Shown here piece after piece: positions 6,550 through 13,241 of a DNA stretch of 14,732 nt. Under the pieces are notes generated by a model. The model was given only the letters and a program-made list of their open reading frames with translations. It made no database searches and was not told the origin of the DNA. This DNA is from Synergistaceae bacterium (GTDB lineage: Bacteria > Synergistota > Synergistia > Synergistales > Aminobacteriaceae): NCBI GenBank assembly GCA_009778055.1, contig WRKN01000043.1, forward strand, positions 1 through 14,732, in the 5' to 3' direction. Each line of letters opens with the position of its first letter. The stretch's first letter is position 1. Both the position numbers and the translations under genes were made by a program.

Positions 6550-7704
6550 ATGGTGAGAAAATTTGTTTTATTGTTGGCGGCTGTTTCAATTTTATTTGCC
6601 GCGCCGGCGTTTGCGGCGGAAACGATTAAGATAGGTCAGATAGTGACCGAGACGGGCGACTTCGCGGCATACGGAATAGCGGAGCGCGAGGCGGCGCTGA
6701 TAGCCGTCCAGGAGATAAACGCCGCCGGCGGAATCCTTGGCAGGCAAATCGAACTTATCAGGTACGACTGCCGCACCCGCCAGGAGGACATGGTAAACGC
6801 GGCGCGACGTCTGGTGGAGCACGACAAGGTAGTCGCGGTCATCGGCCCCAGCGGAAGCGGGCTTCACATAGCGGCCGCCCCCGTTTTCAACAGGGCACGG
6901 GTTCCCCATATCGGCACGCTTCCGACCAACCCGCTCGTCACACAGGACGAGAACGGCAACGTGCGCCCCTTCAACTTCCGCATCTGCTTCCTGGATCCCT
7001 ACCAGGGCCGCATGATAGCCTACTTTGCCGCTAGTGAGCTCGGCCTTAAAAAAGCGGCGATCCTTTACGACGTAACGAGCGACTACTCCCAGGGGCAGCG
7101 GGAGTTCTTCGTGTCGAGCTTCAAGGAGTACGGCGGCGAGATAGTCGCGGACGAGGGCTTCCGCGGCGACCAGGACGTGGACTTCCGTTCGCAGTTAACC
7201 AACATCAGAAACAGCGGCGCTGACGTTCTGATCTTCCCGTTCATGGGAAGGGCCCTTCCCCTGGCGGTCAAGCAGGCGCGCGAAGACCTGGGCCTCGACA
7301 TGCCCGTCGTCGGCGGCGACGGTTACGGCGATTTCATGTGGGAAGTCGCCGGCAGCTCGCTTGGCAACACCTACTGGGTCAGTCACGTGGACCGCTACGA
7401 CCCCATACTGATGCCGTTCTTCGACAAATATGAGGAAGTGACCGGCACGGAGTGCAAGGAATTCATGAACGCCATCATGGCTTACGACGCTTTCTTCTGG
7501 CTGAAAGACGCGATCGAGCGCGCGGGAGAGCCGGATCCGGTTAAAATCCGAGACGCCCTCGCGGCCACGGAGGGCCTGCAGTTGCTGCACGCCGTGCTGA
7601 CGATGGACGAGTTCCACAATCCGAAGGACAAGGACGGGGTCATGCTGAAATGCGACCCGGAGCAGCAAAAAGCCCTCCTGTATAAGAGGATAAGACCGGA
7701 GTAA
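6550..7704 (+). CDS. livK: Branched-chain amino acid ABC transporter, periplasmic substrate-binding protein
   Basis: The 384-residue protein is of the type I periplasmic binding fold (Peripla_BP_6, LivJ/LivK family). Residues 1-22 form a signal peptide ending in APAFA, with cleavage before AETIKIG. No cysteine follows, so it is a soluble protein and not a lipoprotein. IKIGQIVTETGDFAAYG and the run AVQEINAAGGILGRQIEL (about 57-74) are the classic N-lobe signature, and VVAVIGPSGSGLH follows at about 94-106. It binds a hydrophobic or related amino acid outside the cytoplasmic membrane and delivers it to LivHM. The ligand cannot be told from the sequence: amides, leucine/isoleucine/valine and aromatic acids all occur in the family. 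It is the first gene of the liv operon, with a strong ribosome site. A terminator hairpin after it suggests it is made in excess over the other subunits. Confidence 0.93.
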   Translation: MVRKFVLLLAAVSILFAAPAFAAETIKIGQIVTETGDFAAYGIAEREAALIAVQEINAAGGILGRQIELIRYDCRTRQEDMVNAARRLVEHDKVVAVIGPSGSGLHIAAAPVFNRARVPHIGTLPTNPLVTQDENGNVRPFNFRICFLDPYQGRMIAYFAASELGLKKAAILYDVTSDYSQGQREFFVSSFKEYGGEIVADEGFRGDQDVDFRSQLTNIRNSGADVLIFPFMGRALPLAVKQAREDLGLDMPVVGGDGYGDFMWEVAGSSLGNTYWVSHVDRYDPILMPFFDKYEEVTGTECKEFMNAIMAYDAFFWLKDAIERAGEPDPVKIRDALAATEGLQLLHAVLTMDEFHNPKDKDGVMLKCDPEQQKALLYKRIRPE

Positions 7705-7731
7705 AATTTTCATACGCAAGGAATCAGTTCT

Positions 7732-7773
7732 CGATAAAAAAACGGCGGACAAGAATCCGCCGTTTTTTTATCG
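7732..7773. terminator. Intrinsic terminator or attenuator between livK and livH
   Basis: A perfect 18-bp inverted repeat (7732-7749 with 7756-7773) has GC core CGGCGGA/TCCGCCG, seven A on the left and seven T on the right, and a 6-base loop. It would terminate in either direction. It lies 27 bases after the livK stop and 29 bases before livH, inside what is otherwise one operon. It should end most livK transcripts and let only a fraction read on into livHMGF. Confidence 0.88.
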
Positions 7774-7779
7774 TATAAT
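7774..7779 (+). promoter_or_regulatory. Possible -10 element for livHMGF
   Basis: A perfect TATAAT lies directly after the livK terminator and 23 bases before the livH ATG. The -35 position falls inside the hairpin and has no recognisable TTGACA-like sequence, so this may be chance. Confidence 0.3.
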
Positions 7780-7802
7780 GTGTCTATTTCAGCAAAGGAG
7801 CG

Positions 7803-8741
7803 ATGTTGTTCGTGGACGCGCAATTATCTACGTTTCTCCAGCAAGTGGTAAACGGCCTTTCCCTGGGCTCGGTCTACGCGTTGATTGCGGTGGGGTATTC
7901 TCTGGTATACTCCATTCTCTCGTTTTCCAATTTCGCGCACGGCGGATTTCTGGTCGTGGGCGGTTATATATGTTACGGCGTGATCACCGGATTTGAAGTC
8001 GGCATATTTTCGCTTTCCGTTCCCGCCATCAGGAGTATCTGGGTGGCCGGCGCGTTCGCGCTCGTCGGCGCGGGCGTGGTAGCCGTACTGACCGAGCGGC
8101 TGGCGTACAAGCCGATTCGCGAGCGCACCTCCGTGACGCTCTACCTCCTGATAGCCTCGATGGGCGTCAGCATAGCCATCGAGAACGCTTTCGTCATTCT
8201 CGTGGGAGGGCGTTTTCGCGCCCTGCCTCAGGACATCTTCCCGTCCGTCATTTTCAATTTGGGGCGCGGCGTAACGGCGAGCGCCCTCGACATTTTGTCG
8301 TTTGTGGCAGCCGTGCTGTTTCTGGCCGCCTTGCAGATTTTCCTGAAGCGGACGCGCTGGGGGCTTGCCATCCGCGCCGCGGCGTGTGATTTGCGCACCG
8401 CGGGGCTGATGGGCGTGAACACGGCGCGTTTGATCGGCATAGTCTTTTTTGTCGCCGGCCTTCTCGCGGCGGTAGGCGGTATATTCCTTTCCATACGCTA
8501 CACGCTTTATCCCCAGTTGGGGGCCATCACGATCAAAGCGTTCGTAGCCGCCGTCATCGGAGGTCTCGGCAGCCTGCCGGGCGCCGTGGTGGGCAGCCTT
8601 ATCCTGGGGCTGGCCGAGATGCTCACCGCCGGGTTCATCAGCAGCCAGATGCGCGACCTTGTGGTCTATTCGCTCCTGGTGATCATGCTGCTGGTCAAAC
8701 CGGCGGGCTTCTTCGGCAAACAGATAAGCGACAAAATATAG
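7803..8741 (+). CDS. livH: Branched-chain amino acid ABC transporter, permease LivH
   Basis: The 312-residue integral membrane protein is of the BPD_transp_2 family, one half of the membrane channel with LivM. Conserved pieces are VNGLSLGSVYALIAVGYSLV (16-35), FSNFAHGGF (41-49), the ATPase-coupling loop RAAACDLRTAGLMGVN (191-206) and KAFVAAVIGGLGSLPGAVVG (245-264). About eight hydrophobic helices are visible and the length is normal. The start is uncertain: AAAGGAG (7794-7800) ends only two bases before ATG 7803, closer than usual, while an in-frame TTG at 7806 (5 bases) or GTG at 7812 (11 bases) would fit it better. The choice changes only 1-3 residues. It follows the livK terminator hairpin. 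Confidence 0.93.
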   Translation: MLFVDAQLSTFLQQVVNGLSLGSVYALIAVGYSLVYSILSFSNFAHGGFLVVGGYICYGVITGFEVGIFSLSVPAIRSIWVAGAFALVGAGVVAVLTERLAYKPIRERTSVTLYLLIASMGVSIAIENAFVILVGGRFRALPQDIFPSVIFNLGRGVTASALDILSFVAAVLFLAALQIFLKRTRWGLAIRAAACDLRTAGLMGVNTARLIGIVFFVAGLLAAVGGIFLSIRYTLYPQLGAITIKAFVAAVIGGLGSLPGAVVGSLILGLAEMLTAGFISSQMRDLVVYSLLVIMLLVKPAGFFGKQISDKI

Positions 8742-8758
8742 AAAGGGGCGGCAAAAGC

Positions 8759-9691
8759 ATGAAAAAAAGCCTTCTGACCAACGCCTTCCTTGTAATACTC
8801 GGCCTTACTCTGGCCCGTTGGCGCCTTTCCGGATATCAGGAAGGGATTGTCGTCCTTCTCTGCATTAACAGCATTGCCGCGATGGGAGTTTCGCTTTTAA
8901 CCGGCTTCACCGGCATATTCACGCTGGGTCACGCGGCCTATATGGGGCTGGGCGCGTACACCGCGGCAATCCTGACCGTGCGGCACGGTTTCCAATGGTT
9001 TCCCGCTATCGTGGCAGGCGGGCTCATAGCGGTGGTCGTGGCGTGGCTCATCGGAATGCCCACGCTGCGCCTGACCGGCGACTACTACGCCATAGCCTCC
9101 ATAGGGTTGGGGGAAGCAATACGCCTGATCCTCGAAAACTGGCAGTCATTTACGCGGGGGGCGCGCGGTTTTCCGGGCATTCCGCACTACACCAGCCGCA
9201 CGGTGGCGGTCTTATTTTTTACGGTGCTGGCCATACTTATGTTCAACCTGATAAACGGGCGGCTTGGGAGAGAATTGAGGGCGTCGCGGGACGACCGCGT
9301 CGCGGCGTCGCTGATGGGTTTCAACACTCCAAGCTCCCGCATGAAGGCGCTTGTGATTTCCGCGTTTTACTGCGGCGTGGCGGGGGCGCTGCTTGGAGGA
9401 TACATGAGCTTCATTCAGCCGTCCATGTTCGACATGATGAAATCCACCGAGATGACGGCGGTCGTAGTCTTCGGCGGCCTGGGCTCCATGAGCGGCACGC
9501 TGCTCGGGGCCGGCGTCATAACGTGGATGATGGAATATTTCCGTGACATATCGCAGTACAGGATGTTGATTTACGGGCTGCTCCTCGTCACTGTCATGGT
9601 ACTGCGCCCCGAAGGGCTGCTGGGCAACCGGGAGATATGGTCTTTCATACCCGGCATGTCGGGCGCGCGCGGCGGAAAGGGGAAGGAATGA
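8759..9691 (+). CDS. livM: Branched-chain amino acid ABC transporter, permease LivM
   Basis: The 310-residue membrane protein is the partner permease to LivH. Typical LivM motifs are LTGFTGIFTLGHAAYMGLGAY (47-67), the coupling loop RASRDDRVAASLMGFN (174-189), VVFGGLGSMSGTLLGA (236-251) and LRPEGLLG (282-289). It is shorter than E. coli LivM, which has extra N-terminal helices, but of the length usual in other phyla. The basic C-terminal tail (GARGGKGKE) overlaps the ribosome site of livG. ATG at 8759 has AAAGGGG about nine bases upstream, 17 bases after the livH stop. The stop TGA shares bases with the livG start (ATGA), which points to translational coupling. Confidence 0.93.
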   Translation: MKKSLLTNAFLVILGLTLARWRLSGYQEGIVVLLCINSIAAMGVSLLTGFTGIFTLGHAAYMGLGAYTAAILTVRHGFQWFPAIVAGGLIAVVVAWLIGMPTLRLTGDYYAIASIGLGEAIRLILENWQSFTRGARGFPGIPHYTSRTVAVLFFTVLAILMFNLINGRLGRELRASRDDRVAASLMGFNTPSSRMKALVISAFYCGVAGALLGGYMSFIQPSMFDMMKSTEMTAVVVFGGLGSMSGTLLGAGVITWMMEYFRDISQYRMLIYGLLLVTVMVLRPEGLLGNREIWSFIPGMSGARGGKGKE

Positions 9692-10542
9692 TGCACTCGC
9701 GTATTCTTCTCGAACTGGATACCGTGAACATGTTCTTCGGCGGCGTTCAGGCCGTGCGGGACATGAGCTTCACAGTCGAAGATTATGGAATGGTGGGGAT
9801 AATAGGCCCCAACGGCGCGGGGAAAACCACCGTGTTCAACTTGATATCGGGGGTCTACGAGCCCACCTTCGGCTCCGTATGGTTCCGCGATCAGGACATA
9901 ACGCTGCTCAAAGCCTACCAGATCAACCGGCTGGGCATTGCCCGCACGTTCCAGAACCTGCGGCTTTTCGGGCGTTCCTCGGTGCTGGAAAACGTAATGA
10001 CCGCGACGCAGAACCGCTATCGCTACTCCTTCAGCGAGAATCTGCGAGGACATCTCGCGCCCGGCTACCGCCCTGACCCCTTGTACCACTACAGCTTTTT
10101 CGAAGCCCTGCTGCACGCCGGGCGGTGGGCCGGCGCGGAAAAACGGATTCACGCCAAGAGCATGGAACTTTTGGATTGGGTAGGTTTGGCGGATCGAGCC
10201 GGGCAAGCGGCCGGAACTCTGCCCTATGGTATGCAGAGGCGGCTGGAAATTGCCCGCGCCCTGGCGCTCGACCCCAAGCTGCTGCTGCTGGACGAACCGG
10301 CGGCCGGCATGAATCCCGAGGAGGTCCTGGCGCTCAACGGCCTGATTCAGAAAATACACCGGGAATTCAAGCTGACGACGCTTATAATAGAACACCACAT
10401 GGACGTGATAATGGAGATATGCCCGCACATCGTCTGCATGAACTTCGGAGCGAAGATAGCCGAAGGAACGCCCGACGAAATACAGAACAACCCCGAGGTC
10501 CTGAGCGCGTACCTGGGCGAGGATGAGGAGGAGGGCGCATGA
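9688..10542 (+). CDS. livG: Branched-chain amino acid ABC transporter, ATP-binding protein LivG
   Basis: This cytoplasmic ATPase of 284 residues energises LivHM together with LivF. Walker A is GPNGAGKT (40-47), the Q-loop ARTFQNLRLF (about 85-94), the signature LPYGMQRRLEIARAL (178-192), Walker B LLLLDEPAAGMNPEE (198-212) and the H-loop His236. The signature has YGMQ in place of SGGQ, which is normal for LivG. The helical domain carries an extra stretch around residues 108-150 (RYRYSFSENL to AGRWAGAEKR), making it about 25-30 residues longer than E. coli LivG; such an insertion is common in the family. The start is ATG 9688 or the next codon, ATG 9691; both follow AAAGGGGAAGGA. Open sequence back to 9637 lies inside livM and is ignored. 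It ends in an acidic tail (GEDEEEGA). Confidence 0.92.
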   Translation: MMHSRILLELDTVNMFFGGVQAVRDMSFTVEDYGMVGIIGPNGAGKTTVFNLISGVYEPTFGSVWFRDQDITLLKAYQINRLGIARTFQNLRLFGRSSVLENVMTATQNRYRYSFSENLRGHLAPGYRPDPLYHYSFFEALLHAGRWAGAEKRIHAKSMELLDWVGLADRAGQAAGTLPYGMQRRLEIARALALDPKLLLLDEPAAGMNPEEVLALNGLIQKIHREFKLTTLIIEHHMDVIMEICPHIVCMNFGAKIAEGTPDEIQNNPEVLSAYLGEDEEEGA

Positions 10543-11258
10543 GCGTGCTGCTGGAGGCCAGGGATTTTTACGTCAGCTACGGCGCCATCAAGGCGCTTCA
10601 GGGTTTCTCGCTGTCGCTGCGCGAGAGGGAGATCGTCGCGGTCATAGGCGCGAACGGGGCGGGGAAATCAACGTTTATGAACGCCGTCATGGGCATGGTA
10701 AAGCGCGACCGGGGAGACGTGTTTCTCGACGGCAAAAAAATGTCATCCAAAAGTTTCCAGGTCGTGAGCGGCGGCCTGTCGCTGGTTCCGGAGGGACGCA
10801 AGGTCTTCGCGCCTCTGACGGTCATGGAAAATTTGCAGATAGGGGCGTTTCCCCGCGCCGGGAAGGGCAGCGTCAGCAAAGACATGGAATGGGTTTTTAC
10901 CCTCTTCCCCAGGTTGAAGGAGCGCGTCAATCAGTACGCCGGAACCCTGTCCGGCGGCGAGCAGCAGATGCTGGCCATAGGCCGCGCCCTGATGGCCAGG
11001 CCGAGGGTGCTGCTGCTGGACGAGCCGTCGCTGGGGCTGGCCCCTATCATAATCAAAGACATCTTCCACGAGCTTCGCCGCATCAACGAAGACGGAGTGA
11101 GCATACTTATCGTGGAGCAAAACGCCAGGCAGGCGCTTTTACTGTCCCACCGCGCCTACGTCCTGCAAACCGGCCGTCTGTTAAAAGAGGGCCCCTCGAA
11201 AGACCTGCTGCACGACCCCGAAATAAAAGCCGCCTATCTGGGGACGAGAGGGATGTAA
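10539..11258 (+). CDS. livF: Branched-chain amino acid ABC transporter, ATP-binding protein LivF
   Basis: The second cytoplasmic ATPase, 239 residues, has the usual LivF length. Walker A is GANGAGKST (37-45), the Q-loop region LSLVPEGRKVF (about 80-90) is typical of LivF, the signature is LSGGEQQMLAIGRAL (137-151), Walker B VLLLDEPSLGLAP (157-169) and the switch region VEQNARQAL (192-200). The ATG overlaps the livG stop by 4 bases (ATGA) and has GGAGGAGGG upstream, so the two ATPases are translationally coupled and probably made in equal amounts. No terminator lies directly after its stop; the first hairpin with a T-run is at 11331-11370, beyond the amt promoter, and may serve both transcripts. 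Confidence 0.94.
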   Translation: MSVLLEARDFYVSYGAIKALQGFSLSLREREIVAVIGANGAGKSTFMNAVMGMVKRDRGDVFLDGKKMSSKSFQVVSGGLSLVPEGRKVFAPLTVMENLQIGAFPRAGKGSVSKDMEWVFTLFPRLKERVNQYAGTLSGGEQQMLAIGRALMARPRVLLLDEPSLGLAPIIIKDIFHELRRINEDGVSILIVEQNARQALLLSHRAYVLQTGRLLKEGPSKDLLHDPEIKAAYLGTRGM

Positions 11259-11292
11259 AGGCAGGGATTGCAAGGAACCAGGCAAAAAATAC

Positions 11293-11320
11293 TTGACAGG
11301 AAAATCAGTTTTGCTATACT
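11293..11320 (+). promoter_or_regulatory. Near-consensus sigma-70 promoter of amt
   Basis: A perfect -35 TTGACA (11293-11298), a 16-base spacer and -10 TATACT (11315-11320) with TG one base before it, an extended -10. Transcription should start near 11327, only a few bases before the first terminator hairpin. No sigma-54 (-24/-12) promoter with correct spacing was found, so nitrogen control is more likely to act on the leader or on the protein. Confidence 0.85.
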
Positions 11321-11330
11321 TTAATTAGCA

Positions 11331-11370
11331 AAGGCGCTGTGGGCTTTCGTCCCTAGCGCCTTTTTGTTTT
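11331..11370 (+). terminator. First terminator in the amt leader (possibly also ends the liv operon)
   Basis: GGCGCT (11333-11338) pairs with AGCGCC (11355-11360), extended by A-T pairs outside and by GGG/CCC (11341-11343 with 11351-11353) inside a small internal loop. TTTTTGTTTT follows (11361-11370). It is a good intrinsic terminator. Because it starts within about 5 bases of the predicted amt transcription start, default transcription from the amt promoter would stop after about 40 bases. It would also stop read-through from livF. Confidence 0.8.
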
Positions 11371-11412
11371 GGTTTTCCGGAGAACCGAAACGCAAATGCA
11401 CAATGGCGTGCG
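11371..11412 (+). promoter_or_regulatory. Two small leader hairpins, candidate antiterminator (ANTAR-target-like layout)
   Basis: The first hairpin is 11371-11386: GGTT/AACC plus a T-G pair, leaving loop TCCGGA. The second is 11397-11412: TGCAC/GTGCG with six-base loop AATGGC. The second shares bases 11406-11412 with the left arm of the terminator at 11406-11449, so the two folds exclude each other. Two hairpins with six-base loops, the second overlapping a terminator, is the arrangement bound by ANTAR-domain antiterminators, whose loops carry A at position 1 and G at position 4. The second loop has both; the first has only the G. The stems are short, so this is a candidate only. Confidence 0.4.
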
Positions 11413-11449
11413 CTTTTCCGCCGAAATCGGCGGGGAAACGCACGCTTTT
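11406..11449 (+). terminator. Second terminator in the amt leader
   Basis: GCGTGCG (11406-11412) pairs with CGCACGC (11439-11445). After one C-A mismatch, TTTTCCGCCG (11414-11423) pairs with the G-rich strand 11428-11437, closing loop AAAT. TTTT follows (11446-11449). It lies 34 bases before the amt ATG and so is part of the leader and not the end of another gene. Ribosome or protein action on the upstream hairpin at 11397-11412 would prevent it from forming. Confidence 0.75.
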
Positions 11450-11483
11450 ATGTGTAAATGTAAAAAAGAAAGGCGGAACAAAA

Positions 11484-13202
11484 ATGGATTTTTCCATATG
11501 GTTTTTGGCAGGAGCGGCTATGGTGTTCTTTATGCAGTGCGGGTTCGCGATGGTGGAGTCGGGCTTCACCCGCGCGAAAAACGCCGCGAACATCATCATG
11601 AAAAATCTGATGGACTTTTGTATGGGTTCGATTTGCTTTGTCCTGATTGGTTTTAGTCTCATGATGAGCAGCAATTACGCGTTCGGGCTGATCGGTATCC
11701 CGGACATGGGTATCTTTAACGGTTACGAGAATTTCGACTACTCGGATTTCGTCTTTCAGTTGGTGTTCTGTGCCACGGCGGCCACGATTGTATCCGGGGC
11801 TATGGCGGAGCGTACCAAGTTCAGTGCTTACATCATCTACAGCGTTGTCATGACGACGGCGGCATACCCGATTCAGGCCGGCTGGACGTGGAATGAAAGC
11901 GGCTGGCTGTACAATTTGGGAAAAAACGGATACATAGACTTCGCCGGTTCTTCGGTTATACACATGATGGGCGGTATTTCAGCTTTCATCGGCGCCGCGT
12001 TCCTCGGTCCGCGTCTCGGTAAATACTCCATCGACAAAAAGACAGGCAAGAAAAAATCCCACGCTATTCCCGGCCACTCGCTGGCGCTTGGCGCGTTGGG
12101 AGTATTTATCCTGTGGTTCGGCTGGTACGGCTTCAACGGCGCGGCGGCGGAAAATATTTCGCAGCTTGGCTCCATATTCCTGACTACGACCGCAGCGGCG
12201 GCGGCGGCTACGGTAGCGACAATGACTTTTACATGGATGAAAAACGGCAAGCCCGACGTATCCATGACCCTTAACGGGTCATTGGCGGGTTTGGTCGCCA
12301 TTACGGCGGGATGCGCGAGCGTGGACGCTTTGGGGGCGCTTGTTATCGGGCTTGTCGCCGGTATTCTGGTAGTCCTTGCGGTTGAGTTTATCGACCTCGA
12401 ACTCCATGTTGACGACCCCGTGGGCGCGGTGGCGGTTCACGGCGTCAACGGCATATGGGGTACGCTGGCGGTCGGCTTGTTCGCCAAGCCGATAACGTCG
12501 GGAGGCGACGTTATTTCAGAAGCGTCGGGGCTGTTTTACGGCGGCGGCGCAGAGCAGTTGATCGTTCAGTCTGTCGGCGTGCTGGCGATTACCGCGTGGA
12601 CTGTCGTAACGATGTGCGCCACGTTTTTCCTGATAAAGAAATTCAATGGCCTGCGCGCGTCCGCCGAGGACGAAATTATGGGTCTGGATACGGCGGAACA
12701 CGGTTTGCAAAGCAGCTACGCCGATTTCATGCCTGTGATTCCCCCCGATTTACAGGCGCTTAACGGCAAATCCAAGGGCATGGCTCCGGTTGCTCCCGAA
12801 GCTGCCGTTCAGGTTACGGACGTATCAACCGGAACAAAAATGACAAAGGTTACGATTGTAACCAAACAAAACAAGTTTGAGGCGCTCAGAGAAGTCTTTG
12901 ACCAAATCGGTATCACGGGTATAACCGTCACAAATGTGATGGGTTACGGCGTGCAGCGCGGACATACGCACACATACCGCGGAGTGCCGCTAGAGTCTCC
13001 GCTGATACCCAAAGTTCAAATTGACGTCGTTATCAGTAAAATCCCTGTCTCGGCGTTGGTTGAGGCGGTCAGAAAAACACTTTATACGGGCAATATCGGC
13101 GACGGCAAGATATTCGTCTACGATGTTGAAAACGTCATCAAGATTCGTACGGGCGAGGAAGGCTTCAGCGCCTTGCAGGACGCTTCTATCGGCGACGAGT
13201 AA
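11484..13202 (+). CDS. amt: Ammonium transporter fused to a P-II regulatory domain (Amt-GlnK fusion)
   Basis: This 572-residue protein conducts ammonium across the cytoplasmic membrane. Residues 1 to about 400 are a full Amt channel with about 11 helices: GFAMVESGFTRAKN (20-33), DFAGSSVIHMMGG (152-164) with the first pore histidine (His160), and AVHGVNGIWGTLAVG (317-331) with the second (His319). A hydrophilic linker leads to a complete P-II domain (about 453-565): ITGITVTNVMGYGVQRG, T-loop GHTHTYRG, B-loop TGNIGDGKIFV (535-545) and C-terminal IKIRTGEEG. P-II senses ATP/ADP and 2-oxoglutarate and can plug the channel; here it is covalently tied to it. The residue aligned with the uridylylated Tyr51 of E. 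coli GlnB is Leu503. ATG 11484 has AAGAAAGGCGG upstream; an in-frame TTG at 11364 lies in the terminator and is rejected. Strong promoter and two-terminator leader upstream. Confidence 0.95.
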   Translation: MDFSIWFLAGAAMVFFMQCGFAMVESGFTRAKNAANIIMKNLMDFCMGSICFVLIGFSLMMSSNYAFGLIGIPDMGIFNGYENFDYSDFVFQLVFCATAATIVSGAMAERTKFSAYIIYSVVMTTAAYPIQAGWTWNESGWLYNLGKNGYIDFAGSSVIHMMGGISAFIGAAFLGPRLGKYSIDKKTGKKKSHAIPGHSLALGALGVFILWFGWYGFNGAAAENISQLGSIFLTTTAAAAAATVATMTFTWMKNGKPDVSMTLNGSLAGLVAITAGCASVDALGALVIGLVAGILVVLAVEFIDLELHVDDPVGAVAVHGVNGIWGTLAVGLFAKPITSGGDVISEASGLFYGGGAEQLIVQSVGVLAITAWTVVTMCATFFLIKKFNGLRASAEDEIMGLDTAEHGLQSSYADFMPVIPPDLQALNGKSKGMAPVAPEAAVQVTDVSTGTKMTKVTIVTKQNKFEALREVFDQIGITGITVTNVMGYGVQRGHTHTYRGVPLESPLIPKVQIDVVISKIPVSALVEAVRKTLYTGNIGDGKIFVYDVENVIKIRTGEEGFSALQDASIGDE

Positions 13203-13241
13203 GTTGGTAATAGTAATTTAGTAATTCAAGTCCCCGTTGTT

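Noticed and set aside
7245..7260. Perfect 16-bp palindrome GGGAAGGGCCCTTCCC in livK
   Set aside because: It lies inside a conserved coding region, has no loop and cannot form a normal hairpin, and has no partner site. It is most likely chance.
9571..10428. Open minus-strand frame of 285 codons opposite livM/livG
   Set aside because: It is the complement of livM and livG codons, which are certain. Its composition is biased and no family is recognised.
11258..11275. Possible sigma-54 promoter (GGCAGGGATTGCA) upstream of amt
   Set aside because: The distance between GG and GC is 8 bases in place of the strict 10, so sigma-54 would not use it; a good sigma-70 promoter lies just downstream.
10523..11296. 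Open frame of 257 codons over livF in another frame
   Set aside because: livF in this region has every ABC ATPase motif. The other frame gives an Arg/Gly/Ala-rich product with no motif.
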